Positions 24,736-34,371 of a DNA stretch of 64,000 bases are shown piece after piece. The stretch lies in assembly GCA_017617545.1 (NCBI GenBank), contig JAFZVZ010000026.1, positions 62,001-126,000 of the forward strand, read 5' to 3'. The DNA comes from Lachnospiraceae bacterium (GTDB lineage Bacteria > Bacillota > Clostridia > Lachnospirales > Lachnospiraceae). The translations under genes and the position numbers were made by a program. The notes below the pieces were generated by a model that did no database searches, was not told where the DNA came from, and saw nothing but the letters and a program-made list of their open reading frames with translations. Position 1 is the stretch's first letter, and the number at the start of each line of letters is the position of its first letter.

Positions 24736-26982
24736 ATGGACAACGAACATAATGATACCATACAAATTGATTTCGCCGAAGAGATGCGCAACGCCTTCCG
24801 CGACTACGCGGTCAGCGTCATCATCGCGCGCGCCCTGCCGGATGTGCGCGACGGCTTAAAGCCCGTACAGCGACGCATCCTTTACGCGATGAACGAGCTC
24901 GGTCTCGATCCGAAGAAGCCGCACCGTAAGAGCGCGCGTATCGTCGGCGATACGATGGGTAAATACCACCCTCACGGCGACACCTCGATCTACGATGCCC
25001 TCGTGCACATGACCGAGGACTACTCCCTCGCAATCCCGCTCGTGGACGGCCACGGAAACTTCGGCTCCATCGACGGTGACGGCGCCGCTGCCATGCGATA
25101 CACCGAGGCCCGCCTCTCCGAGGGTGCCATGACGATGCTCGAGCACCTCGACAAGGGTCTTGTGGAATTCATTCCGAACTTTGACGAGAGCGAGAAGGAG
25201 CCGACGGTCCTGCCGGCGATGCTCCCGAACCTCCTGATCAACGGCACGACCGGTATCGCGGTCGGTATGGCGACCAACATTCCTCCGCACAATCCCGCGG
25301 AGGTCATCGACGCTACCATCGCCGTGATGCACGATCCGACCATAAGCACGGAGGAGTTGATGCAGCTGCTGCCCGGCCCCGATTTTCCGACGGGCGGCAC
25401 GATCGTCAACAGCGACGAACTGCTCTCCCTCTACGAGACCGGCGAGGGCAAGATCCGCATCCGCGCGAAAGCGCAGGTGGAGGGCGGCGACAACGGCAAG
25501 CGCAACGTCATCATCACCGAGATCCCCTACACAGTCGCCGGAACGAAACAGAAGCTTGTGGAAGCTCTTGCCGACGCGCTCCGCAACAAGACGTTCGACG
25601 AGATCTCCGATGTGCGCGACGAGTCCTCCAAAGAGGGCATCCGCATCGTCATCGAGGTGAAGAAGGACCGCGACGTTGAGAACCTTTTGAACGGTCTGTA
25701 TAAGAAAACTCCGTTGGAGGATACATTTTCCGCGTACTTCCTTGCCGTCAAGGACAACCAGCCGCGCCAGTTCGGTCTGCGCGCGATGCTGCAGGAGTTC
25801 ATCGACTTCCAGGAAGAGCTCTACACCAAGGAATACCAATACCTGCTGGACAAGGCGACGAAGCGCCTCGAGATCGTATCCGGTCTCATGCGCGCGGTCG
25901 ACGTCATCGACTACATCATCGAAGTCATCCGCGGTTCCTCGACCGTCAAGCAGGTCAAGGAATGTCTGACGACCGGCAAGATCGAGGACATCCGTTTCAA
26001 GACCGAGGAGGCCAAGCGCGCCGCTGTAGCGTTTGATTTCACGGAGGCACAGGCCGACGCCATCCTCGCGATGCAGATGCAGAAACTCGTCGGACTTGAG
26101 ATCCTCAAGCTCACCGAAGAGCATGACGATCTCAACAAAAAGATCAAGCTGTACAACAAGATCCTCGGCAAGCGCTCCGAGCTCTACAAAGTCATCGAAC
26201 AGCAGCTTCTCGAATTCCGCGAAAAATTCGCGCGTCCGCGCCGCACCGTCATCACGACCTCCGCGGCGAAGGACTACGTCGTTGAGGAGAAGATTGAGGA
26301 TCTGATGATCCTGATGGATCGCTTCGGCTACACGAAGGCTGTCGATGTCACCGCGTACCAGAAGGCCGGCGAGGAGGCTCTGCGGGAGTTCACACAGGCA
26401 GTGCGCATCCCTTCGAACGACCGCCTGTGCATCTTCACGGCGGAGGGCAACATGTACCAGCTCAAGGTCTCGCAGATCCCGCGCTGCCGCATCAAGGAAA
26501 AAGGCACCCTTCTTCAGGTGCTCACGAAGATCGACCAGGAGACGCCTCTTCTGCTCCTGCCCGCCGAGGAGCTCGACAACTCGATGCTTCTGTTCCTCAC
26601 AAAGCACGGCTGGATCAAGTGCGTGTCCGGCTCCGAGTTCTACACGAACCGCGCCGTCATCGCCTCCACGAAGCTCGAGGACGGTGATGCGCTCGTCGGT
26701 CTCACCGCTCTGTCGAGCGCAGAGTTCGGCTCCGGCAAGCAGAAGGTCATCGTGCTGACCGAGAAGAAACTCTCGCTCGGCTTCCCGCTTGAGCAGGTCA
26801 ACGTGCTCGGCAAGACAGCGAAGGGCGTCCGCGCCATCACGCTCGATAAGAAAGACTCCGTCATCTACGGCACCTCCTTCGACATCAACACCGAGGAGTT
26901 CGTATACGACGGCAAAACCTACAACGCGAAGAAGATCCGCAACCGCGCGCGCGGCGCCAAGGGACAGAACGCGACGCTGTAA
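24736..26982 (+). CDS. type IIA DNA topoisomerase subunit A (ParC/GyrA family)
   Basis: DNA cleavage subunit, 748 aa. The quinolone-resistance region is recognisable: [20 protein letters not shown]. The catalytic tyrosine lies in [11 protein letters not shown]. The central part has [20 protein letters not shown] and [17 protein letters not shown], followed by a coiled-coil tower and a C-terminal beta-pinwheel. The gyrase-specific GyrA box (QRRGGKG) is not visible; the nearest pinwheel segment reads [13 protein letters not shown]. That favours a decatenating topoisomerase IV rather than gyrase. Cotranscribed with the B subunit; a bidirectional terminator at 27057 separates it from the convergent rpoD. 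Confidence 0.92.
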   Translation: MDNEHNDTIQIDFAEEMRNAFRDYAVSVIIARALPDVRDGLKPVQRRILYAMNELGLDPKKPHRKSARIVGDTMGKYHPHGDTSIYDALVHMTEDYSLAIPLVDGHGNFGSIDGDGAAAMRYTEARLSEGAMTMLEHLDKGLVEFIPNFDESEKEPTVLPAMLPNLLINGTTGIAVGMATNIPPHNPAEVIDATIAVMHDPTISTEELMQLLPGPDFPTGGTIVNSDELLSLYETGEGKIRIRAKAQVEGGDNGKRNVIITEIPYTVAGTKQKLVEALADALRNKTFDEISDVRDESSKEGIRIVIEVKKDRDVENLLNGLYKKTPLEDTFSAYFLAVKDNQPRQFGLRAMLQEFIDFQEELYTKEYQYLLDKATKRLEIVSGLMRAVDVIDYIIEVIRGSSTVKQVKECLTTGKIEDIRFKTEEAKRAAVAFDFTEAQADAILAMQMQKLVGLEILKLTEEHDDLNKKIKLYNKILGKRSELYKVIEQQLLEFREKFARPRRTVITTSAAKDYVVEEKIEDLMILMDRFGYTKAVDVTAYQKAGEEALREFTQAVRIPSNDRLCIFTAEGNMYQLKVSQIPRCRIKEKGTLLQVLTKIDQETPLLLLPAEELDNSMLLFLTKHGWIKCVSGSEFYTNRAVIASTKLEDGDALVGLTALSSAEFGSGKQKVIVLTEKKLSLGFPLEQVNVLGKTAKGVRAITLDKKDSVIYGTSFDINTEEFVYDGKTYNAKKIRNRARGAKGQNATL

Positions 26983-27056
26983 CAGCCGCGTAAATAATCT
27001 GCGACAGCTGCATCATGCGATGGTTCTACCATTGTAGAATATACTTGCATAAGAAA

Positions 27057-27090
27057 GGGGACACACAATCTGTGTGTCCCCTGTTTGTTT
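27057..27090. terminator. bidirectional terminator between the topoisomerase A subunit and rpoD
   Basis: GGGGACACACA (27057-27067), 3-nt loop, TGTGTGTCCCC (27071-27081): a perfect 11-bp stem. TGTTTGTTTCCTTT follows on the plus side and a T-rich stretch on the minus side. The two genes converge here. A TTCTAC-N4-GTAGAA dyad (27024-27039) precedes it. Confidence 0.92.
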
Positions 27091-27109
27091 CCTTTCGCGC
27101 TCTTATGGA

Positions 27110-28336
27110 TCAGACGTCAAATCCCTTCAGAAGCTTTGCTCTGCTCGGATGGCGGAGCTTACGAAGCGCCTTCGCCTCGATCTGGCGGATACGCTCACGC
27201 GTTACGTTGAACTCCTTGCCGACTTCCTCGAGCGTGCGCTGGCGTCCGTCGATCAGACCGAAACGGAGCTTAAGCACTCTGCGCTCACGGTCGGTCAGCG
27301 TATCGAGAAGCTTCTCAATCTGCTCCTGCAGCATCATGTAGGACGTTGCCTCCTCCGGTCCGGGAGTCTGCTCATCCTTGATGAAATCGCCGAGGTGGCT
27401 GTCGTCCTCCTCACCGATCGGCGTATCCATGGAGATCGGATCCGCGCTGATCTTGAGAACCTCTCGCACCTTCTCGACAGGCATGTTCATCGCGGCTGCG
27501 AGCTCATTTTCCGTAGGTTCGCGACCGAGTTCCTGAAGAAGGTTACGGCTGACACGGTAGGTCTTGTTGATGACCTCGGACATATGCACGGGGATACGGA
27601 TCGTGCGGGACTGGTCCGCGATGGAACGCGTGATCGCCTGACGGATCCACCATGTCGCGTAGGTGGAGAACTTGTATCCCTTCGTATAATCAAACTTGTC
27701 AACGGCCTTGATCAGACCGAGGTTGCCTTCCTGAATGAGATCGAGGAACGACAGTCCGCGGCCGACATAGCGCTTCGCGATGCTGACCACGAGACGAAGG
27801 TTCGCCTCCGTGAGCTTGCGCTTGGCAGCCTTGTCACCGTCCAGGATCTTCGTGGCGAGCTCAATCTCCTCCTCCACGCTCAGCAGTCCGAAGTTACCGA
27901 TCTCGCGCAGGTACTGCTTGACCGGGTCGTCCGACATCGCGTTCGCGATATTATTCAGTTCATCGTTGTCGGCGGGGATAACCTCGTCGTTCTCGTTGTC
28001 CATCAGCATGTCATCGTCAAACACACCGATATCATCGATTGTACCGAGATCCGATCCGAGATCCGCCTCCAGCTTTCTCAGCGTCTGATCGTTCGGGTCC
28101 TCGTCGGGCAGGTCGCTGTCTCCGTCGCCGTCGTCATCCAGTTTCAGCAGGACGCTGATCCCACGTCCTTCGAGGTAATCGTACACCCGCTCGAACTGAT
28201 CCTCGCTCTTGCAGAAGTCCTTCATGACCTCGTTCACATATTCTGCTTCAATGCTGTTGGCGTGATCGTATCCGAACTGCGCCAACTCCTCCAACCGACT
28301 CTCAAACGTTGCAATCTGTTCACTCATAAATTGCAC
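27110..28336 (-). CDS. rpoD: primary RNA polymerase sigma factor
   Basis: Group 1 sigma-70 factor, 408 aa. Region 1.1 (first ~85 residues) is followed by a long acidic stretch. Region 1.2/2 includes [47 protein letters not shown] and the -10 recognition helix [13 protein letters not shown]. Region 4 ends with [20 protein letters not shown] and [13 protein letters not shown]. The frame opens at GTG 28336; ATG 28327 is a second candidate, with GGAGG 4 or 13 nt upstream respectively. The usual neighbour dnaG is absent. Confidence 0.97.
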   Translation of the reverse strand: MQFMSEQIATFESRLEELAQFGYDHANSIEAEYVNEVMKDFCKSEDQFERVYDYLEGRGISVLLKLDDDGDGDSDLPDEDPNDQTLRKLEADLGSDLGTIDDIGVFDDDMLMDNENDEVIPADNDELNNIANAMSDDPVKQYLREIGNFGLLSVEEEIELATKILDGDKAAKRKLTEANLRLVVSIAKRYVGRGLSFLDLIQEGNLGLIKAVDKFDYTKGYKFSTYATWWIRQAITRSIADQSRTIRIPVHMSEVINKTYRVSRNLLQELGREPTENELAAAMNMPVEKVREVLKISADPISMDTPIGEEDDSHLGDFIKDEQTPGPEEATSYMMLQEQIEKLLDTLTDRERRVLKLRFGLIDGRQRTLEEVGKEFNVTRERIRQIEAKALRKLRHPSRAKLLKGFDV

Positions 28337-28423
28337 AAATCCTCCGTAATATTACAGTCCGCCTTCTCATATCCCCCAACAAATCAACCCATCTCGCACC
28401 GAAAGACCCGGTGCCTGATGAAA

Positions 28424-28855
28424 CTAACGATCGGCGTCCTTCGCCGTCTCCAGTTTCTTCATCGCGCGGAAGCAGTACTCCATGATGTCGCTTCGCTTGA
28501 CGATGCCGATAAATATGTCGTTGTCATCCGTGACCGGCACAAAGTTCTGTGTCATGGCAACGCGCAACAGGCTCTCCACCTCCGCGTTGACGTTGACCGC
28601 CGCGTAATGCAGACGACGCGGGATCCGTGTGATCGGAATGCGCTCCGCATCATGCATGTTCATATCCGCCGCGTTTTTGACGCCCCACAGAAGGTCGCCC
28701 TCCGTCAGTGTTCCGACGTAGCGTCCGTTTCGATCCAGCATCGGGATCGCAGAATACCGGTGAAACTCCATCTTCTCCAGAACCTGACGCAGACTGTACT
28801 CGTTTGTAACATACGCAACTTCACTCTTCGGAGTCAAGAAAAACAGAATGTTCAA
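28424..28855 (-). CDS. CBS-domain pair protein
   Basis: 143 aa made of two CBS motifs (adenine-nucleotide-sensing modules): YSLRQVLEKMEFHRYSAIPM with GTLTEGDLLWG, and a second ending FVPVTDDNDIFIGIVKRSDI. No other domain, so probably a regulatory protein. I place the start at TTG 28855, giving NILFFLTPKSEVAYV: an AGGTGG lies upstream, and the longer reading (GTG 28912) would begin inside the promoter. rpoD lies 87 bp downstream. Confidence 0.82.
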   Translation of the reverse strand: MNILFFLTPKSEVAYVTNEYSLRQVLEKMEFHRYSAIPMLDRNGRYVGTLTEGDLLWGVKNAADMNMHDAERIPITRIPRRLHYAAVNVNAEVESLLRVAMTQNFVPVTDDNDIFIGIVKRSDIMEYCFRAMKKLETAKDADR

Positions 28856-28895
28856 GTCGTTCCACCACCTTTCCCCGGATGATACACACCCCGCA

Positions 28896-28925
28896 AGTAT
28901 AGCATCACCCACACTGCAAAGTCAA
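28896..28925 (-). promoter_or_regulatory. sigma-A promoter of the CBS gene (possibly also rpoD)
   Basis: Minus strand TTGACT (28925-28920), 18 bp, TATACT (28901-28896). Transcription would begin near 28889, downstream of the longest possible start codon, which supports initiation at TTG 28855. The 136-bp gap to the transglutaminase gene also holds a CGGAAAAT octamer (29006-29013). Confidence 0.75.
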
Positions 28926-29048
28926 CCATTTTTGTGCGTTCATCAGGCAGTATTTTTCGCGATTATCCGATCCCTTCCGAGATCGGTCCAAACCATCGTT
29001 TTCTTCGGAAAATGATCCCGTCGCCGTCCGGTCGCCCGCGTCGGCCGG

Positions 29049-31748
29049 TCACCTCGTCGCGTACCGGTAATCGATCGTGTAATTGTCCGTCACGTTGCGG
29101 CCGTTCTCGTCCAGAACCTGCACATAAACGGTGCGCTGTCCCATACTTCCGATCTCCACGGCAACCCCGTGGTCCCACTCATCCTCCTCCGTCAGCACGC
29201 GAAGCGTGTGCCCGTCCGCGAGGGTACCGCTTGTAATGCTCCAACGGACACTGTTCGGATTTCCGTCCGAATCCGCGTATATCATCAGGTTCAGCATACG
29301 CGAAGTGATGATGATGCGGGGGTCGTTCACACTGATCGAGTACAGGTATGTCACATCCTTACCGTTGGCGTCGATCACCTTGATCGGTATGACGGAATTC
29401 TGCGTGAAGATATATTCTCCCACGTTCTTGTACAACTCGTACCCGCTCAGCGTGTAGCTCGGTCCCACAATGGTATCGCCCTCCCGCAGCTGACCGTACG
29501 TCTGATGCCAGTTGAACGTGAACTCGTAGTCCGGATACGTGCCGTCATACTCTCTTGACAGCACATCGTACGAGATCAGCAGGTACAGGTCGTTGTAATC
29601 CCAGTTAAAGATGTCTCCGCCCTGGATCAGTCCGTTGCCGACACCAAGACCGCTGTCGGATCCGGTAACCTCAACAGGAACCCACCCGGTACCGCCGAGG
29701 TATACCTCAACCCATGCGTGTCCGCGGTTCGCCGTCACGGAAGTCCACTGTCCGGGTCTTCCCTGCTGCACGAGTCCGACGCAAAATCTTGACGGTATTC
29801 CGTAGGCGCGGTACATCATCGCCGCCGCAGCCGCGTAATGCTGGCAGATACCCTGCTTGCTCTCCGTCAGGAAATACAGGACCATGTCCTTATCATCCGG
29901 AAAATCAGGGAATTCCATAGTGTAGGAAGCCGCATTCTGGATGTAGCGGGCAATGTCGCCGACCAGAGTGTACGTGTCACTGTACGAGGAGATTCCTCCC
30001 TCCGCGCCGAGCGCAAGAAGCGCGTCGCGCAGATCGTCCGATATGTACGTGTAATTCGCGTAGACAAACTCCCGGTACTGCTCCTCGCGCTCACTGCTCG
30101 AGTATACGTACCAGTCGTAGGCTCCGGGAACATAGGTCTCGCAGGTATACTTATTGTCCGTATCACTCACCGAGGGATCCATCGTCATAAAATACGGATA
30201 GACCAAATGCTTCAGCTTCAGATCCTTAATGACAACCGCGTCACGGCTGTATCCGCTTTCCTTCAGGTTGTTGCCGGTGATATATTCACTCCACGGCTTG
30301 AATTCTTCCTCGCCCTCGATCTTGTACCAGGAATGACCGTCATAGTAGCCGTAGGAAAATTCTTTGAAATAGTAATCGCGGTCGCTTTGTCCGTAGAAGG
30401 AAAACACGATCGGCGGTTCCATGTTTGCTCCGGGTCCGAAGCCGTTGCTCTTGAACTCGAATCCGTTCTTGCTCAGGTCAAAGCCGTCCTCTTCAGCGGA
30501 ATCGATCTCTCCGGTAAATCCCTTGCCGTCACCCCTCTGCTGACCTTTTCCGTCCTTACCCTTACCGTCTTTATCGTCCTTGTTACCGGTAACCGTGAGC
30601 GTGCCTGTCTTCCTGACGACGCTGTAGTAATTGCTGACATCGCCGTACTTGTCGTTGACAATCTTAACAACGGCGATCGTATTCGCTGCCGTGCCGGGAT
30701 AGATCAGATATCCATCGCAGCGCACCTCAATGCTGTCGCCGTTCGCAAGGCCGTCTCCGTCTACCGTGTATTCGTCACAGGTCAGCATTGTGCCGTCGTA
30801 CGGCTTGCTCGCCGATCCGCTGGTGACGATGATCGACCGTCTCTCTACACTCAGATTACCGTCGTTATAAATGATACGGTACTGATCCGTAACATCGTTG
30901 CCGTCCTCATCCGTGATGCAGCTTCGCTCCGGATCGATATGGTTTACGGCATACAGACTTCCGACGCCCGCAAAATTCTCGTATACGCAATGGAATTCCG
31001 CCGTGTGTCCGGGTTTCAGTTCCCCTGCGGTGATCTTCCATTTGTCACAGTGAAGGAACTCAAACGGATCCCCGTTGTACTTCAGCGTCTGGCTCTCCGC
31101 CTCCACCGTGATGATCGTACGGGTATCCGTGATCTCACCGTACTTCTTCGGAAGCTTGTAGCAATCCGTCGCGTCCGTGCCGTCCTCATGCTCGATGGTG
31201 ACTTCTCCCACGCAATACCGGACAGTCTTGAGAACACCGCCCTTATCGCGGTCGGGATACTCGATCGTGCTGCCCGTAACGCGGTCGCCGTAGACGAGAC
31301 CGCCGATGGAATAATTTTCCTCAGAGATAATGACTCTCTCCGGGTCTTTAGCGGCCTCATAATCCGGGAGCCACAGTTCGAGCTCCTTCGGCAGGATTTC
31401 AAACTCCGTGCTGTCGCTGTCCTTCTCAAAACCCAAAATGGAAACGGAATGGGCGCGCACCTCATACCTGCCCGGCAGGCGGGGCACTTCCTCGCTCCAC
31501 TTTGAATCCTTGTCATCGGCAAGGCGGTATTCATATGTCGTCTCCGCGATCGCGGAAAATCCCGACGACGGCTTCGGTGTCTCCCCGTAGTACACCGACT
31601 CGCAACTCAGGTCGCGGTACCGGAAGCCCACACCGAAGACAAACACCAGGATTGGGATCATCAGAGCGATCACGATCAGGGCGATCTTCTTCGTCCTCCT
31701 CAGCACCTGCGCTAAGTGTGTCATCTTTTTTTCGTATTGTTCGTACAT
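29049..31748 (-). CDS. membrane-anchored transglutaminase-like protein with YDG repeats
   Basis: 899 aa from ATG 31748 (AGGAGG 6 nt upstream). An N-terminal membrane anchor (IALIVIALMIPILVFVFGV, residues ~22-42) precedes a large extracytoplasmic part. Ig-like YDG units occupy roughly residues 170-390 (TLKYNGDPFEF, SASKPYDGTMLTCD), followed by a Lys/Gly/Asp-rich linker. The transglutaminase core has GICQHYAAAAAMMYRAYGIP (nucleophile Cys near 634), the His motif NRGHAWVEVYLGG, and WVPVEVTG where Asp is usual, so Glu may be the third member. Another Ig-like unit closes the protein. It could act as a protease, amidase or crosslinker at the cell surface. Last gene of the six-gene AAA operon. Confidence 0.88.
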   Translation of the reverse strand: MYEQYEKKMTHLAQVLRRTKKIALIVIALMIPILVFVFGVGFRYRDLSCESVYYGETPKPSSGFSAIAETTYEYRLADDKDSKWSEEVPRLPGRYEVRAHSVSILGFEKDSDSTEFEILPKELELWLPDYEAAKDPERVIISEENYSIGGLVYGDRVTGSTIEYPDRDKGGVLKTVRYCVGEVTIEHEDGTDATDCYKLPKKYGEITDTRTIITVEAESQTLKYNGDPFEFLHCDKWKITAGELKPGHTAEFHCVYENFAGVGSLYAVNHIDPERSCITDEDGNDVTDQYRIIYNDGNLSVERRSIIVTSGSASKPYDGTMLTCDEYTVDGDGLANGDSIEVRCDGYLIYPGTAANTIAVVKIVNDKYGDVSNYYSVVRKTGTLTVTGNKDDKDGKGKDGKGQQRGDGKGFTGEIDSAEEDGFDLSKNGFEFKSNGFGPGANMEPPIVFSFYGQSDRDYYFKEFSYGYYDGHSWYKIEGEEEFKPWSEYITGNNLKESGYSRDAVVIKDLKLKHLVYPYFMTMDPSVSDTDNKYTCETYVPGAYDWYVYSSSEREEQYREFVYANYTYISDDLRDALLALGAEGGISSYSDTYTLVGDIARYIQNAASYTMEFPDFPDDKDMVLYFLTESKQGICQHYAAAAAMMYRAYGIPSRFCVGLVQQGRPGQWTSVTANRGHAWVEVYLGGTGWVPVEVTGSDSGLGVGNGLIQGGDIFNWDYNDLYLLISYDVLSREYDGTYPDYEFTFNWHQTYGQLREGDTIVGPSYTLSGYELYKNVGEYIFTQNSVIPIKVIDANGKDVTYLYSISVNDPRIIITSRMLNLMIYADSDGNPNSVRWSITSGTLADGHTLRVLTEEDEWDHGVAVEIGSMGQRTVYVQVLDENGRNVTDNYTIDYRYATR

Positions 31749-31803
31749 TCCGAACCTCCTGTGCGGCGTTCGCACAAAAAACTTCTCCCCGTTTTGAAAA
31801 ATG

Positions 31804-32934
31804 TTACTCTGTCAGTACGTACACGCCGGTCTGACAGTAGATCGCGTAACAGTCGGAAATATCCCAGTAGTTCTGGTTGCGCAGTGTATAACTGTACACC
31901 GTATTATCGTATGTTCCCGGATCGTAATAACCCGAAAGCTGCTGCATGGTGAGCACTTCGAGCGTGTCGCCCGGGAGAAGTTCGCCGGCGACCAGTTCCC
32001 AGTCATTCTTGATGACCGTGTCATAGTACGGCCGCACAACATCCTTTGTACGGACGACGAGCTTGCGCGGCGTCACCGTCAGAAGTCCAAGTTCGTAATC
32101 GATCTTGTACAGATCCGTGATATTGGTTCCGGCGGCGTCATAGATCTCAAACCGGATCGTATTGTTGCTGATGCCTGCCAGGGTAAGGCTTCCCGTCACC
32201 GTCACCTCTGTCCGGTGTCCGGGGTTGATGCTGCCGGACTTGATATCATACCTCAGGTTCGTGAGCGGCGTCCCGTCATACTCCTTGCTGTCTGAGGCTG
32301 TCGTGACAACCAGCTGCCCGTACATGACGAGCAGTTCCCCGGGTTCGCAGGAGACATCGTAATTGTCGGTGATCTCCTCCCCGTACGCGTCCATGATGCG
32401 CACGCGGAAGGTGTTGAGGTGTTTACCCGGTTCCGTCGGATCCGCAAAATCGTATGCCTCAAAGGTCTCTCCCGAGGACAGGTGCCCTCCCGACAGATTG
32501 ACGGTCTCCACGACAAGCGGCGTCCCGTTGTATACCTTCCAGCCGGATTCGCTCGTAAACGTCAGCTTCCTCCGGAGGATCTCCAACGTACCGTATTTCA
32601 TCTCAATGTCGTACTGGTCGGTGACATCCTTTCCCGCGCTGTCGCGAACGATAACCTTCGCGATGTTCTCACTCGTGCCGACAACCGTCTGCTGTCCCTT
32701 CACCTCAACCGTCAGCTCATGCTCCTTCGACACCTCTCCGGAGAGTATGTGCCATACCTTGCTCTCCAGCGGGTTGCCGTCGTACGTCTTGCTCGCCGAA
32801 CCGGTCTGGATCACCAGCTTCGTCTTGCGATAGCGGAAGCTGCCCGACGCGACAAGGAGGGTCATCAACACCAACCCGACCGTCAGCGCGACGGCGCACG
32901 CTCCGACTGTAAAAACTGAAATGTGTTTCTTCAT
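31804..32934 (-). CDS. membrane-anchored protein of four tandem YDG-type Ig-like repeats
   Basis: 376 aa. A hydrophobic helix (FTVGACAVALTVGLVLMTLL, residues ~8-28) is followed by four repeats of about 80-85 residues, beginning near residues 38 (TGSASKTYDGNPLES), 122 (SESGWKVYNGTPLVV), 208 (ASDSKEYDGTPLTN) and 290 (TKDVVRPYYDTVIK). Each ends with a D-x-x-G-x-x-(I/V)-T-D-x-Y block such as SAGKDVTDQYDIEMKYG. The fourth is the most diverged. No catalytic domain: a surface adhesin or scaffold is the natural reading. The neighbouring transglutaminase protein carries the same repeat type, so the two were probably built from one module. Confidence 0.85.
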   Translation of the reverse strand: MKKHISVFTVGACAVALTVGLVLMTLLVASGSFRYRKTKLVIQTGSASKTYDGNPLESKVWHILSGEVSKEHELTVEVKGQQTVVGTSENIAKVIVRDSAGKDVTDQYDIEMKYGTLEILRRKLTFTSESGWKVYNGTPLVVETVNLSGGHLSSGETFEAYDFADPTEPGKHLNTFRVRIMDAYGEEITDNYDVSCEPGELLVMYGQLVVTTASDSKEYDGTPLTNLRYDIKSGSINPGHRTEVTVTGSLTLAGISNNTIRFEIYDAAGTNITDLYKIDYELGLLTVTPRKLVVRTKDVVRPYYDTVIKNDWELVAGELLPGDTLEVLTMQQLSGYYDPGTYDNTVYSYTLRNQNYWDISDCYAIYCQTGVYVLTE

Positions 32935-33000
32935 CGTTTCCGTAACCTTACTCTTCTGTCTTCGGCATCCGCTGCGGATGCCGCCGTTCGAACTCCCACA

Positions 33001-34368
33001 CTATACCGACTGACACAGGTAATCCAGATAACTGCGGCACAGAGGCATCGCTTCCGCGCCGAACAGTTCCGCCAGCTTGATCAAAAGCGCCTTGCTTGCT
33101 TTCGCGATGACGACGGGGTTCTGGCCCTCCAGCTTGCGGAGCACCTTCTTCACCAGGAAATCGTCAAGCGCGTCCTCCTCGGTCCCGCCGCACGCGATGT
33201 AGACGGATACATACTCCTCCATCTGTTTGCGGATACGGTTGCCGTAGGTGATGTGATAGCTTTCCATGAGGAAGCGGTCGATCTCCTGCACCTTGCGGCG
33301 GTTTCTCGCGGTCATCGCGTACGAGCGCTTTGCCCAGTCCACCATCGTGCAGAAATCGTTGTACGACAGTCTCATTCCGTTCGACGCGTGCGCCGTGAAC
33401 GGCTTTGCCTTGCGGTCGAGGTTCATGACCATCGCGCGGTCGTAAACCTTGTCGGATATGGCAAATGTCGAGTCGTCGTTGTTGGCGGTTCCGATGAACC
33501 ACACGTTGACAGGAATGCGGAACCGGCCTTCCTCAAACAGCGCCGGATCGTGCTCCCAGCTGTCCGAGGTCATCTCGAGATACCGGTCGCTCGGATTGAG
33601 CTCCATCAGTGAAAGGAAATCCGCGAAGAAATACTCCACGCGAGCGATGTTCATCTCGTCGAGCACGATGATGCATATGTCGTCCGAGTACCGCGCCTCA
33701 TACAGCTTCTTCAGAAGCGCGCTCTCGTTGAACTGCTTGGTAAACTCGTTGAAGTACCCGATGACATCGGCGCGCTCCTTCCACATCGGCTGTACGGAGA
33801 TGACCGACGAAGCGTTTCCGAGATATGCTCCGAACGCCGTTGCCAGCGATGTCTTGCCCGTGCCGGACAGACCCTGCATGATCATCAGGTTTGATACGGA
33901 AAATCCAGCCAGGAACCGGCGGATGTCCTCCACCTCGTAATACAGTTTCAGGTTGGTCGCCGCGTAAGCGCGGAAATCCTCGCACACGGTTACGAGCGGA
34001 ACGATCCCCGCCTTTGCCTCCGGAACCGACGTGAGCATCTGCTTGTCGATCGATCCGAGAGCGCGGAACCGGACTCCGTCCGTTCCTTTCCTCTTTGACC
34101 GCTTCTTCCCCCTCCACAGGAAACCCCTGCCGGAAGAGATGATCACAAGCGTCATCACCAGGAGGATCGCCGGAAGCAGCAACGCCATGATAACGGTGAT
34201 GTAAACCGTCTCCGAATGAAGCAGCGTGCCGTCACTGAAGAGATCCGTCATCCTTCCCGCTTTGCCGCCGGCTATCGCAATGATGATCAGCACAACGCAG
34301 GCCAGCGCGACGATCCCGCAGATGCGGAACCACCGGAACCAGACATTTGTGTTGTCCCGTTCTTCCAT
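33001..34368 (-). CDS. membrane-anchored McrB/MoxR-like AAA ATPase (copy 1)
   Basis: 455 aa. Two N-terminal membrane helices (~12-34 and ~52-75), a basic linker, then an AAA_5-type ATPase: Walker A MQGLSGTGKTSLATAFGAYL (~165-184), an insertion with VISVQPMWKERADVIGYFNE, Walker B CIIVLDEMNIARVEYFFADF, and sensor 1 IGTANNDDSTFAISDKVYDRA. The C-terminal helical lid ends with LFGAEAMPLCRSYLDYL. The insertion and sensor wording are those of McrB-like ATPases rather than housekeeping proteases. It starts 3 bp after the DUF2357-like gene. Very similar to the AAA at 35988-37409. Confidence 0.9.
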   Translation of the reverse strand: MEERDNTNVWFRWFRICGIVALACVVLIIIAIAGGKAGRMTDLFSDGTLLHSETVYITVIMALLLPAILLVMTLVIISSGRGFLWRGKKRSKRKGTDGVRFRALGSIDKQMLTSVPEAKAGIVPLVTVCEDFRAYAATNLKLYYEVEDIRRFLAGFSVSNLMIMQGLSGTGKTSLATAFGAYLGNASSVISVQPMWKERADVIGYFNEFTKQFNESALLKKLYEARYSDDICIIVLDEMNIARVEYFFADFLSLMELNPSDRYLEMTSDSWEHDPALFEEGRFRIPVNVWFIGTANNDDSTFAISDKVYDRAMVMNLDRKAKPFTAHASNGMRLSYNDFCTMVDWAKRSYAMTARNRRKVQEIDRFLMESYHITYGNRIRKQMEEYVSVYIACGGTEEDALDDFLVKKVLRKLEGQNPVVIAKASKALLIKLAELFGAEAMPLCRSYLDYLCQSV

Positions 34369-34371
34369 AGG

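Noticed and set aside
28856-28912. Longer start (GTG 28912) for the CBS protein
   Set aside because: It would begin within the -10/-35 region of a good promoter, so its first codons would not be transcribed from it.
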